A DNA stretch of 64,000 bases, from assembly GCF_009389715.1 (NCBI RefSeq), contig NC_052399.1:4604938-4668937 (forward strand), written 5' to 3'. Positions 49,762 to 61,917 of this stretch are shown piece after piece; position 1 is the first letter of the stretch, and every line of letters starts with the position of its first letter. The position numbers and the translations under genes were made by a program. Source of the DNA: Phoenix dactylifera. Taxonomy: Eukaryota; Streptophyta; Magnoliopsida; Arecales; Arecaceae. The notes under the pieces are model-generated. The model saw only the letters and a program-made list of their open reading frames with translations, had not been told where the DNA came from and searched no databases.

Positions 49762-51433
49762 GCGGCCCTGTGAAGCCCGGCGAGCAAGCAGCTTGGTTTA
49801 TATGGATAAGATCGAGGATGGGTAACGAGAACAGGGCGGAGAAAATTGTTTTTATTTAATCACATCATTAATTTTCTAATGAAGTAAACAAAAAAAATAT
49901 ATCAAATGATGAACGACGGAGACCTGCCACCTTGTTTTGACGTTTAGTCCTCGAGAGGATCCTCCAACCCTCGTCGAGAAGAACCTCAGGCTCCGGCGCC
50001 GAGGGTGGATTTCGCCAAACCATGGACGCCATCGCTAGCATTGTTTGGCCTCGGCGTACCAGCAATCATTTTTATTTCCCGATCGATGTTAAATCAAATA
50101 ATATCTTCCCCATCGATAATACCAGCGCTCGTCGTGGACAGGAGAAGGATCAGGTTATGGTAGCCGTCCGGGGCGATGGCATCTTCGATGACGTTAGGCT
50201 GACCTTGGCTTTAATATATATTTATTATTTTATGTATGAGAAATTAACGCCATTGGCGGAAGACGGAAAAAGGAATTTTTAGGTGGGTCGATCGGTCTCA
50301 GGTTCAATCCAAGGAGGTCGGGCTTCCCGATTCATCACCCATCTTGCTGCATGACATGGATGTGCAGATCGTGTGTTTCTTGAACTCTTCTTTAGTTGAA
50401 TTTCGTTTCTTTTTCTTTCTTTCTTTCTTTTTCCTCTTGATAGAATCTGCACTGTAGAACTAGATGTTTGGTAAAAGGGATTGGCAAGAAAGAGGTTTAG
50501 TAAATGACATCTTTTTTCTCAAAAGAACTGGCAAAGAAGAGGGCACTCCGTCTCCGTGGCACAAACAAAAACCTACTTCTTTTTTCCCGCTTCTGATAAA
50601 TCTACTTCTTTGAATCATACGTTTACCAATACAATAGTTTTGCAGGAGAGTAACATCAGCTGTCTCAATGTATTTAATTTCTTTCTTTTTAAAACCTCCA
50701 CAGGATTTCTGCATCTTCCTGTCATTGGCACGATAACACTTTTGGTTTGTTTTTTTGATTAATTTCTTTTCTTGTTTTATTGTGTGTTTTTCTATCTTGA
50801 TTCCTCAAATAAGTGATATTGTCCGCTTTTCTTGTTTCATCATGTGTTTTTCTATCTTGATTCCTCAGATAAGGAATATCTTGATTCATCAGATAAGTGA
50901 TATCTCGATTCCTCAGATAGGTGATATCTTCTGCTTTTCTTGTTTCATCGTGTGATTTTCTATCTTGATTCCTCAGATAAGTGATATCGACTGCTTTTCT
51001 TGTTTCATCGTGTGTTTTTCTTATTTTTCTCTGGTTTTGCTCCTAATCATATTTGAAGTCTGCTGACATCTCTGAGAATCCAGAGACAAGCAATAATGAT
51101 CACCTTGTTAGTTTTCAACAACATTGATTGCATTGGTGTTCCCCTTTCTATAAAATATATATTCTTAAATTTGAATTTGACATTGTCCCTCCGCCCAAAT
51201 TTATTATGCATAGACATACACTTGAATGCATGTATCTTTTTATGCATGTCTATATATTTCAAACTAGACTAGCGCAAAAAAAAGGAGGGGGGGGGGGTGT
51301 ATAAGAAGTTCCAATCATAGACACATTCGATTGAAAGAACGCTCTCGAATGTTTTGGCTTAAATCTTGCAGCTGCATACTATATTGTATTTTCGTGCCTC
51401 AATCCTTCTTATTGTGTTTATTTTGATATTCAG
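49762..51433. other. Upstream region of the reductase and intergenic DNA
   Basis: The reductase promoter must lie at the left end, read leftwards. A minus-strand TATAAA at about 49798-49803 is close to the ATG and would leave a very short leader, so it is uncertain. A 60-bp-class repeat array lies at 50766-51020. No gene is recognised. Confidence 0.45.
50766..51020 (+). repeat. Tandem array with a 60-bp-class unit
   Basis: CTTTTCTTGTTTCATCGTGTG followed by a TTTTTCTATCTTGATTCC and TCAGATAAGTGATATC block occurs about four times. Inside it, a 20-30 bp sub-unit (GATATCTTGATTCCTCAGAT) is further multiplied at 50875-50930. Confidence 0.85.
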
Positions 51434-51501
51434 CATTGAAATTGAGTGACGATGTCAATTTAAGTGAAATTGAGTTTGTCTGCCTACTTATTTCTGCCAA
51501 C

Positions 51502-51740
51502 AAATATGCATGCTTTTGTGGTCTAAAACATCTTTCTGTTATGAAGTTGTTAGTGGTAATCTGTAGGAGCAGTCTATATCCTATTGTTGCATGGAGCATC
51601 ATCTTCTTTATAATACTGTCATAAATATGTATGCTTTTGTGGTCTAAAACATCTTTCTGTTATGAATATGTTTGTGGTATTCTGTAGGAGCAGTCTATAT
51701 CGTACTGTTGTATGGAGTATCATCTTCTTTATACTTATCA
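51502..51740 (+). repeat. 121-bp tandem duplication in the NUP205 relic
   Basis: AAATATGCATGCTTTTGTGG and the following 95 bases recur from 51623 with few changes. The duplication covers the 3' side of the first recognisable NUP205 exon. Confidence 0.9.
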
Positions 51741-54700
51741 TGCATCTTTCCAGTGGGTTCTACATGGGTGGGAACCATCGGGGATATTTCACCTCGCATC
51801 CCTGTATGGAGAGAAGAGATCTCATATCCTCTTTGTACACCCTCTCATGTTTAAGTAAATCAAGTAACAGTTTGATGAGATCGTATCTGATAGGACTAAG
51901 TTCTTGTTTCGAGTCTGACAAATATTTGTTTTCCTCCTCTCCATTCTTTTTTCACAAGGCAGGGTAAGAACTTGTATAACCTTCTTCTGTGCAGGCTGTT
52001 GTACTTGACCAGGGGCTGGATGCTGATCTTGTGGCCGACATTCAGAAGCAATTGGAATATCTATTTGGATCTGGACTCTGGCAACAGCTGATCATGCTCA
52101 TAAAGGTCGGTGATTCCGAGCACATGCTTAGATTTCACCTATTATTAAATGAGGTTAATTATGGCTGCCATTAGTGCTGGCAACATGGCTATTTTCCATG
52201 CATCTTACACAATGTGGTAATAACAGATCTAATGTCCTCTTAGATTTCTTCTTTTGTTACATTAGGTTAAACTATGAATGTTATCACTACTGACAACATG
52301 CCTGATTTCATTTGTAGCTTATCAAATGACAACATTTGGTGCTATTGTCCAATAACAAGCTGTTATTTCTTGGGAAGGATTGAGTCTTAGTCACTGCCTT
52401 GTCCTATCTGTATTTGTTACATGGATGAGTACTTTGTTCAAGCACACCAGATAATATTATTTTGCTAGAATTCCTATTTTTGTAGTCAGATACTGCTGTT
52501 TGAACTTTGAAGCATGTGATTCTTTATCTATTATTTTAAAAATCAAGTAAAAAAATTACTGTGTAATCTATAAAAGTAGAAGAATCTTACTCTTCATGCT
52601 TAAACTAGTTCTTTGCCTGGATATTAGGTACATGAGGGTACATACTACTATTCAAACATAAATTACATTTTGCAATATAATTATGATGTCTGATGAGAAT
52701 GTCTGCTGAGGCATCAGATCTACTTATGCATCGCATTTTCTTTCTTTGACATTATAATCAAGGAAAACCTTTCATCATTAAAAACTCACCTTAACCATCA
52801 ATATTTATACCATTTATATGAATTGGCTTTTTGGATCAAGATATCATCCATTAATGTTTATGGACCTTTTGCAGTCATCTCTTGATCTCATGCCGACCTT
52901 TACATTGAAACTGTTGTCAACTACTTGGCCATGACAACTCTGGATGAGTGGACATAGTGACATACTAGGTAACTTGGATGAGCCATGTGGCATTGGATGA
53001 CGGACATATTGGTTTAAATCTAAGTTTATTTAATGGTCAAGCAGCTTTCCAAGGTTTCTATAGGGATGCATGGTTTAACATGGGAGATTATATTTTCTCT
53101 TAAGTCACATTACATGATAAACAGCTGACTAGAAACACAATGTATTGAAATTGTTAAATATTGCATGTATCATTGTAATTGGATGCCCTTTTTTTTTAGT
53201 CTACATGATAATTGCTAGCCTTTTTGCGGATGCTTGCTACTTGGTAGATTCGTCCTAGTTGTAAATCCTGCTTTTCATATGTTTTTCCATCTCAATTGCT
53301 TCCACTAATTACGTACAAATCTGTTTTTATTATAAGTTGGCAATGTTTTGTGGGAGGTGACTTCTCAAGCGAAGATGGATTTGTGTTCCCAACCTTGTGC
53401 CTGAGCTCTTTGGACTCTTACTTGTTTCTTTGCCCTTTCTGCTTGACCTTGCTGATGCTCAGGCTTGGTGCTTATAAAATGTTTTTTTTGGCATGCCCAA
53501 GGCTTTCAGTGAGTGGATTTTGTTATAGAGCTTGTGGAATTGAATCTTTAGATGCTGCAATTGGGTAGTGATTTGAGGGTGACATGGTCAACTGCTGAGT
53601 TGTGTAAAAGAAACAATGAGGCTGTTGAGGTGGGGCATGGTGAAGCTGACATGCATCACTTGAATGGAAGTAGAATTGATAAATGATAATGTAAGAAGCA
53701 CTGATATTAGACTTGCAGAGATGTTGCTCTTGGGAAGACTTGGCTTTATGTAGTTCCTTGCTTTGATTTGAACTGATAGAATAAAGTTTGTCATTTGTGC
53801 TCTCTAATTTCATTGATGCGGAAATCTTTATATTTAGGGTTCAGTATCACCATCTTCAAGCCTGCAATTTAAAGTAATCCGAGTAGTGTTTGGTGGTCGG
53901 AATACTAGACTAAAATGGAGTAATGTTGAAAACTTGCTATAGGTGTTCGGATGTTTCTGTTCCATTTATTATCCTCATGAGAGAGCAGGTAACATTTTAT
54001 TGTTATGTATTGAGAAATTGTAACTTCTTAATTTATTTTACCTAACTGGTTTCCCATATACCACCAAATAAGGATTTTTTTTCATTAAATAAAATTACGA
54101 AACTACTACCTCAGAGAAAAACTTGATTATAGTGCTGTTCATTTTCACTTCTTGCAGGTCCGAAAGATGAAAAGGATATATTTATGACCCTAAAAGATTG
54201 TGCAGGTGAACTTGATAGTGATGCCACTGTACAGCTTCAGGTCCAAATTTATTGTGTATCATGTCAATCATCAAGTCCCAGATTTATTCGTGTCTTACTT
54301 TGCTGGTTTAGATTTTGCATGTATTTCTATCCTTGGATATTTTGATATCATTCCATGCTATTCCATTGCTGACAAGTCCCAAATTTCTATCGCTTGATAT
54401 CTCCTTCAGATATGATTCTCATGAATTAGTAAGATAAGCTAGTAACATCTTTGCATTCTTTACTTGTGGTCTCGTGTTTGTTAGGAATAATTCTGCTGGT
54501 GATGATTGATGACATTTGCTTACCTTAGGTGATGACCACCAGGAATAATCAAAATGTTGAGGGGTTTGTTAATGATGTAAGACTTGGATGGCCTGTATAT
54601 TTGATGTTGACTCAAGATCAAAGTGATTCAAGAGATACTATCTCTGATGCTTCACTCAAGGATTTGGCAAATATTTACTCATGCCTGGAACTTGTTTACT

Positions 54701-55589
54701 CAAACAATGTTTTCTACGTTTTGCTGGCTAGAGTTCTCCAAGCTGCTGCCTATCATGAGTGGTAACTGCAAAAGTTATTTTAGGCACTAGATAGTATATT
54801 AATATGTTTATACTTAAAAGTGTGATGTTTGTGCATGATAGCACAGGACATTTCTTTTACTATTTCTTCATTGAGAGTGAACTTCAAATTGATGCACTTT
54901 TGTAGTTCTAGATATTGTTTGTCTTCTTCTTTAAGACAGTAGAGGCTGCTACTGTTGTTTCTCTGTGTATCATTTGTTATTGGCAGTGCTCTTACACATT
55001 TTAGTAATTCATGATTATTATAGTATGGCAATCCTTCCTTTTTTTGATTTTTTTAGTTATCATTATTTATGGAAATTAATTAGATACTATATGTAAATTT
55101 TCTTATTCTTTTATCAGATGTTTCATTCCTTGTCTCAAGAAGGAAATTCATGGAACCCCATATTTGGAAACATTGTGGTGGTAAAGTTTCTTAGGAAATC
55201 AAAGAACTTTGTTTCAGCACTTGTACACGCATTTTGTTATCTTGCATAGAAGATCCCATAGAAGATATGCAGTAAAAAGACTGATTTCATGTTATCTGAA
55301 GGGAAAGCAAAATCACATGTACCCTTGCTGTTTTAAATTATTTTGCTGTTTCCTACTTCTATCAATTTAAGGGGCCATTGCTCGGTGGAATGGTAAATGG
55401 TAAAAGATTTGGGCTGACAAGCATAATAGTATATGTTTGAGTTTTTCATTATTTTGCACTAACCTCATTTTTCTCCACTCGTGCTCGTTGATTATGCATG
55501 AGTTTCATTCATATCTACATTCTTTTTTTTGAAATTATTTCCTTGTTGTGGGCTTTTGTTATTACAGCATATATATCTTTTTTTATACA

Positions 55590-56175
55590 CATAGAGTGAT
55601 TGCCGACTAACCCGAACTGGACTGTTCGACCTGTACCAAACGAAATTGATGCCGACCGGGAATGGTTCAGCATGTAGGTCATTTTGGCTATAAATCAATC
55701 TCCCCTCACCCTGAGGGTTCTCGAAGGGCTCTCTTGTTCGCATTCAATTCTTCGTGGGTCTCCTTTGTTGCCGATTGTCATTCTGCTTCATTGGTAAGCT
55801 TTTCCTCCCTCTCTCTTCCCTTGCATCCATGGTGGTTCCCTCCTCCGCTGTTGCCGCTTCTTCTTCGCCGCCAGAAAGAGCTTAGGGGATTCTTATCCCC
55901 ATCTCTTTCACTCTGACTCTTGCCCTCTCTCCCCCTGCATCCACGGCAGCACCCTCCTCTGCAGTTGTTGCTTCTTCTTCACTGCTAGGAAGAGATAGGG
56001 TTCGAAATAGAAGAATTTTCTCCCCAACAACCACACCCTGCTGCATCCATGGCGGCCCTCGTCCCTTCTTTCTCTCCTCATTTTTAGTATGCCCTAGAAC
56101 GGCAAGCTATGGATCCATACTATACCGAACTGATGGCTGGTATGACCTCCAATACTGGTTCGGCGATCCTTGCTC
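55590..56175. repeat. GC-rich inserted repeat with internal duplications
   Basis: It starts near ACCCGAACTGGACTG and ends near AATACTGGTTCGGCGATCC. The inner part repeats a block with TGCATCCATGG, CTCCTCCGCTGTTGCC and CTTCTTCTTCGCCGCC about two to three times. It lies in the NUP205 relic. Its class is unknown. Confidence 0.5.
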
Positions 56176-58036
56176 ATATATCTATATTTGCATCTATATA
56201 TTCATTTCCATGTCATCTTTTCTTCTTGTTGATCTAGAACTTGCCGCTTGCAAGGAAATTTATTTTTTGCTTTTGAGTTCTTCAACTACATTATGTGCAT
56301 AAAGTTATTCCGTATATCAGTTACTTTTTCATTTTTGTTATTACCAATCTTTCAAATCTGTTTTGGTGTCAACCTCTTAGTCACTTGTTGGTGGTTCTCA
56401 TGAAGGTAAAGTGGATCTATAGTAGCTTACCTTTTGTTCTAGATGTATCAAGGGTTTAATAGTTATAGTCGTTAATATTTTATCAGTATCCTAGCCTCCG
56501 TTGATGGTTACTGTTTGGAGTGCTGACCCTTCTTTTAGTTCATTTGGTCCAGAATGATGATGAGGACATGGTCTATAAGTACAATGGATACATTCATAAA
56601 TTAATGATGTCCTTTCTTTCACAACGCTTTCTAGAGACAAGGTCTGTACATAATTATTCATTTGGTCTCCTATTTTTTTAATGACAATATAATAACCAGG
56701 GATAACATACACATGGCTGAAATTTCAGGATTAAATTCTTATGTCTCATAGATTTTTTAAAAACTTAACTTTTTTTTTCTTAAGTCATGGAACTAAGCAG
56801 AATCATTGTATTAATGTAGGCATGTACGTGTTTGATGTGGGGGAAAAAAAACGTTGTTCAGTCAGTCCATATCTGCCCATAACTTTGCATTCTACATGCA
56901 ATGGAATATATTGTACTTCTTAGTGTAATCATGTGATGCATCACAATCTTATTGAAATTAAAAATAGGAAGTCAAAAAATATCTTACATCAAATTTGTTT
57001 GGGAGTTTGGATATTTTTAAATCATTAATAATTTCCTTTTGTAGATCCATACTGAAGTGTCACAGCAATTCCCAGGTCCAAGTAACATAGCAACTAAAGC
57101 TGTCTAGGATTTCTTTTTTCTTGGGAAAAGAAAGTCAGGAGATTTTCTATTTTCGCTTTGTGAATTAAGCTTACAAAGGGCATAAATAGGCCTTATCAGC
57201 CTGTTGGCCCAAAGGCTTGCCTTTCAGAGTTCCTGCTTGAAAGTGTGGAGCCCAATTTTGATCCAACTTATATAAAGTCGGACCATGACATGTCACCAAG
57301 AAAAGTTTGTATTAGATAGGTCAGATTTTGAGCTCAAGTTGGTTCAGCAAGACACCTTTGCTTGGGTTGTGTATCAGACCCATAGTTACGGGCCTTCCGG
57401 TCTTTGATTTGGCTTGGCTTCTCCTTGGTACTACAATAATACTGGCTAGAGCTAGGCCTTAAACCTGATTAGCACCCAAATTCTCCATTCAAAGGCAGGC
57501 AACAAGTTTGCAACTACATGTTTCTATTTTCAATTGTATTAGTACGAAATATATGTTGTCCTATCAGTGGAAAGTGTAATCTCATGTACAAGGGGTGGTA
57601 AAATAGCAATCCTGACATCACCAAGACAGGCTGTGCAAGCTTGCAAGGTATACAAATTATGGTATCATTTATATGCCATGCATTAAGCTAGGACGCTGAC
57701 ATTCTTGTCTGCATGAAATAGGGCAGCACGTAGAAGTCTCCAGTTATTAAATGCTCAAAACTTGCATTTGCAGCCAAGGTCTCATGCAACTGTGCATCAT
57801 GCTTATGCCATTTGGGGACACGTGGTAGGCTTGTCGAACCATTTGGGGATGCATCAGCACAGCAAGGTGAGTAGCAGCATCAAGAGGTTCAAAACTACCA
57901 GTCCAAGATATTTAGGAACGCATCCTTTTGCACTTAGGCTGGTTTAATCAACCAAATGCACTGATAACATGCTTGAATGGCATTAATTTCAAACAGGAAA
58001 TAGAAAACAAGCTGAGCTCAATGTACATTGTCGCAT

Positions 58037-58578
58037 GTAGGGGTGGCAACGGGTTGGGTTGGGTTTGGGCAGCTTTAGGGGATGTGTCAAAAAACCCACG
58101 ACCCATACCCAACCTATTAACAATTGGGTTTAGAAAAGCAGACCAAACCAAACCCATTTATTTATAGATGGACACATCCTGCCTGCCAACCCAGTTATAG
58201 ATCTTATCTTAACTTGTGAGTCATATATCTTAAGAATGAATACAGATGAGGGCTAGGACGAAGGGACCTGGGTTGGGCATCCAAATAAAGTTAGAAAGTG
58301 GAGAGGAAATTAGAACATAGAAGAAAACACATTATCATTCAAACAAAGCCTTGACCAGTCTATTGCGTACCAAAAGTTTTCCACTACTGGGAGATAGGAC
58401 CAGGTTTTAATGGCTTATCCAACCTATGGTGACCCATTGGGTTGTGGAGACAGACACAAACCCATTCCAATTATGATCAGGTTTGGCTATCCTAAACCTA
58501 ATGCATCAATTAAAACCCTTTCCGATACTAGCTCATTTTGGGCTGGTTCAGGCTGGTTGGGTGGTTGAGGTGCCACCC
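58037..58578. mobile_element. Possible hAT-like non-autonomous element
   Basis: It begins GGGGTGGCAACGGGTTGGG and ends GGTTGAGGTGCCACCC, so the ends are roughly inverted. The interior is full of GGGTTGGG/ACCCATT-type words. No convincing target duplication was found. Confidence 0.4.
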
Positions 58579-58958
58579 AAGCTATATGGCTTGTTCTCCC
58601 ATCAAATATCGTCTTGGAATTGGTCGGCCAGCAATGGGTGGCGAATTTGCACTGAACTCACATTAGCAGCTTTTTGAGAAATTGATTTAGATTATTAGTC
58701 ATGCTAGCACAGTTTATTGCCTTAAGATTAAAGCCAGGGGCAATTCGGAATCAAAGATTTTGTCTCAGGATAATTCATGATGGTCAAACAATCCCATTGA
58801 AAGGCAAGGAAGACACTAAGTTTTCTAAGAATCTATGAACCCTGTACATGACATGCTAAGTTATCTCCAAGAACTTCTGTACTCCATTCCTATTCTTAAA
58901 GAAGGAAGAGTAGGTCAAAAGGGGGACACCCTGTTAAGTTTTAGAAGCAACTGGCACC

Positions 58959-58982
58959 ACCCCCCCCCCCACCCCCCCCCCC
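58959..58982 (+). repeat. C-rich homopolymer tract
   Basis: Two runs of C separated by a single A, followed by an ACCCGCCCACAC-type stretch. The run length may be misread. Confidence 0.85.
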
Positions 58983-60109
58983 AACCACCCGACACACCAA
59001 CACCCGCCCACACACAGAGAGATGCCTGCGTGAACATAATTTAGAATTTGGCAACTCTCAATCACTGTGTTAACATATGGTCCTAAAGGAATCACTTGAA
59101 TTAGAATTCTGGGCCTTTTGCTAGTGTTTGATAGATCAAGAAATCAATATTTCGTCATGATATGTTCTAGTTAATTTATTATATCAGGATGTTATGATGA
59201 TCTTCTCATTTTGGTGTGTGATGACTCAACAGAATGATTCAGAACATAAAATGAGTTTGTGGATGTTCAATTATGCGTTCAATTTCTTTGTACATAAGCT
59301 TTCTCTTGTTCAATCATCATTATGTAGTAGGTGAAGGAAATGAAGGAGAAAGCTATGAGTGTTCTTAGTCTACATATCACATATATATATAGTCCTACAT
59401 AATCTTTTGTAGCCCAATAAGGCAGTGAAAAGTTGTCTTTTGTTGACTCTGTTAGCTAGTAAGTAGATAGGAAAAGTGAATTGTGGTGCAATTGAAGATC
59501 CTCATTGTGATAGGGGACGTGACAGATGAAGTATTGTATATGTTATTGCTTCTACTTGCTTCTTATGCATCGACAATAGCACATGTTAACTTTGGCACGT
59601 TCATGACATGCGGTTTGATCTGAATGAAGCTGAAGCAAGGAGGGAAAGATATCCATCTACCGTATCTTTTCTTAACTTGCTAAATGTGCTGACTTGCTAC
59701 CAGGTAAGAGATCTTTCTACTGCCCTCAGCCTCCAATCTTGTTGTCGATTTGTAATTAAATAGCTTATAGTTTTTGGTTTATCAAGTTTGTGGGGATCTT
59801 TAGGTCTGTGTATGGCCTGGTATTTGGGCATTTTCCTCAGAGAGCCAATGCCGATCTTAGTGAAAAGTGCCTGTTAGTTGTTACTTGCCTCAGCACTTCT
59901 GAACATGAGTATTGTTTTTACGTATTCTGTCAGAGTCTGCCTTTTAGTTGAGATCTTGGAGCGTCAAAGTATTCTTAACAAGTGTTTGCCTTTGGATATA
60001 TTCTTAAACTCATTGTTGCTGACTTTTTGATTGACTTTTCTGCGAGATTCTCAGCTAAACAAGAAAAAAATGTCATATGCTTGATGAAATTCTCTTCCAG
60101 AAGTTATGA

Positions 60110-60410
60110 ATGTGACACCCTGTTTTTGGGCATGGGCTAGCTGGGTGGAAATCAACCTAGCTTGCAGCGATCCTCGCTGCAAGGGAGGGCAGAGCCGCGC
60201 GACATCGCTAGAGCCCCGTCCCTCTTCTTTCCTTTCCGGCAAATCTCCTCGCTGGCGAGCTCCGGTTTTGGAAGGATAGCGAGAGATCGCAGAATCTGCG
60301 GTCTCTTCCCTCTATTTCTTCCCCTCCCTGTCTGCTTGGGCTCACCGAGCCCTTCTTCCTCCTCCATCCCTCTCCCTTCTTTTCTCCCTATGATTTACGG
60401 TAGAGACTAG
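60110..60410. mobile_element. LTR-like GC-rich fragment
   Basis: A GC-rich island starts TGTGACACCCTGTTTTTGGG, a common first motif of gypsy LTRs, and fades near 60410. It has no paired end. It interrupts the NUP205 relic and looks like a truncated, old LTR piece. Confidence 0.35.
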
Positions 60411-60680
60411 CAACCTATGATAATGATAATGCAGTAGAAACATTTGATTGCTATTCGCTAACTATTTGGATAAGACCTGAAGTGTTGCAAAATGGTGAGA
60501 AACGGGTTGCTTTGCAAATGCTTATAGTTATCTTAGTATGTAGTCCACTGGGCAGAAAAAGATGACATATTTGTCAGTAAATGCAATTATTACCTTGTTA
60601 AATTTAATGTAAGAGCCATTGAAGTTTGCTATCTTTTGTTCTTGTTAGATATTTCTCCTCTTTTCTTCCTTTTTTTCCTC

Positions 60681-61038
60681 TTTAATGTTCAAGATTTGTT
60701 TTTCTGTATACCTCTGTGTCTGAAATGTTGAATTAACAAGTAAGAACAAAACCCTCCCACAAATTATAGATTTTGTCAAGGCAAACCAATCAATTTTTGA
60801 TCAAATTTTAAGACAGGATGTTGCAGTAGCTGTTGGGTTGACTTTAGAGCGGATTTTCCTGTTTAATGTTCAAGATTTGTTTTTTCTGTATACCTCTGAG
60901 TCTGTAAATGTTGAATTAACAAGTAAGAACGAAACTCTCCATTGAATTATAGATTTTGTCAAGGCACACCAATCAATTTTCGATCAACTTTTAAGACAGG
61001 ATGTTGCAGTAGCTGTCGGGTTTACTTTAGTGCGGATT
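60681..61038 (+). repeat. About 182-bp tandem duplication including a NUP205 exon
   Basis: The block from TTTAATGTTCAAGATTTG to GCGGATT occurs twice (about 60681-60855 and 60862-61038). Each copy has the ATTATAG acceptor followed by the DFVKA[N/H]QSIFDQ[I/L]LRQDV exon start (60770 and 60953). Only the second continues into INLAVSILSKV and a donor. Confidence 0.93.
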
Positions 61039-61917
61039 AATCTTGCTGTCTCTATACTCAGCAAGGTAGACCATATTACATGTTGAAGTTGATATCTGAG
61101 ACTTCTTTGGTCTTTTCCTCTGGCAATTTTAGTGATGTTAGAAGCATGGTGTATTTTATTGGTTTGGCTAAACGAAGAAAATGCTGAGTATGGCTTTGTT
61201 CAGGAACTTTTTTCCATGATACGTTTTCTTTTTCTTCTTGATGATGTGTCTTCCAGTTTTATTCATTCTTCAGAATCTATTTACTTCTTCGCTTCTAGAT
61301 AATTACCAAACAGGATAATGCTAGCATCACATAACAATGATTTTGTTCTTACTTTTGGAACAAATTTCTAATCTTTCAGCCATGCTTTAGCCTGAGATTA
61401 TCTTTATTTTCTGATCACAATGAAGCTCATGTGGTTGCAGGTAAAAAATATTTATTTTGTCCTATTCAATATATGATTTTTCATGTGATTTTCTAGATAC
61501 TTTATATATTTTCCCCTTTTCTTTTCCTTTGCTCTCTTTTCATGTGGTCCTGAATTTTATCTATTGCATGGGAATCGGTTTCTGCATCCGATATATCTTT
61601 TAAAATTTCTTATACTGTTGTCCTTATAACACTTCCACTACTATGTAAATATTAGGAAATAGGTATAACAAAAAATTTTGTTATAACTATGTAAATCCTG
61701 TTGGAAAAAAAACCAAAAACTTTGGGTGAAAAATTGCTTAACATTATGATCTTTTCTCACTAACATAAATTGTTTGCTGGTTGTAGTAATATGTCTAACT
61801 TGTTTTGGTTTTATAGATTCAAGACATTAATGAGCTATCAAGGCAGGAGGTTGATGAAATCATCAATGCAACTATGCGACATGATTGCATCTCTTCTTAT
61901 GATAAGATCTGGAAACG

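Larger units (their letters stand above)
54762..59597 (+). other. Gap in the NUP205 relic without recognised exons
   Basis: Family sequence expected between the VNDVRLGW and NEAEARRE exons was not found over 4.8 kb. The region contains a repeat block (55590-56175), a hAT-like element (58037-58578) and otherwise AT-rich DNA. Confidence 0.5.
51434..61917 (+). pseudogene. NUP205: NUP205 nucleoporin relic
   Basis: About ten pieces of plant NUP205 (normally about 1870 aa, inner-ring scaffold of the nuclear pore) occur in family order. They are ALKLSDDVNLSEIEFVCLLI (from 51434), MERRDLISSLYTL (near 51812), AVVLDQGLDADLVADIQKQL (51995-52105), PKDEKDIFMTLKDCAGELDS (54158-54240), VNDVRLGWPVYLMLTQDQ with IYSCLELVYSNNVF (54529-54761), FDLNEAEARRERYPSTVSFL (to 59703), LVFGHFPQRANADLSEK (from 59804), DFVKAHQSIFDQLLRQDV with INLAVSILSKV (60953-61065), ENAEYGFVQELFSMI (near 61180), and IQDINELSRQEVDEIINATM (61817-61917). 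Several splice sites are intact. Long stretches of the family sequence are missing, and some pieces drift out of similarity into stops. Inserted repeats lie in the gaps. It is a decayed copy, and I infer an intact copy elsewhere. Confidence 0.78.
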
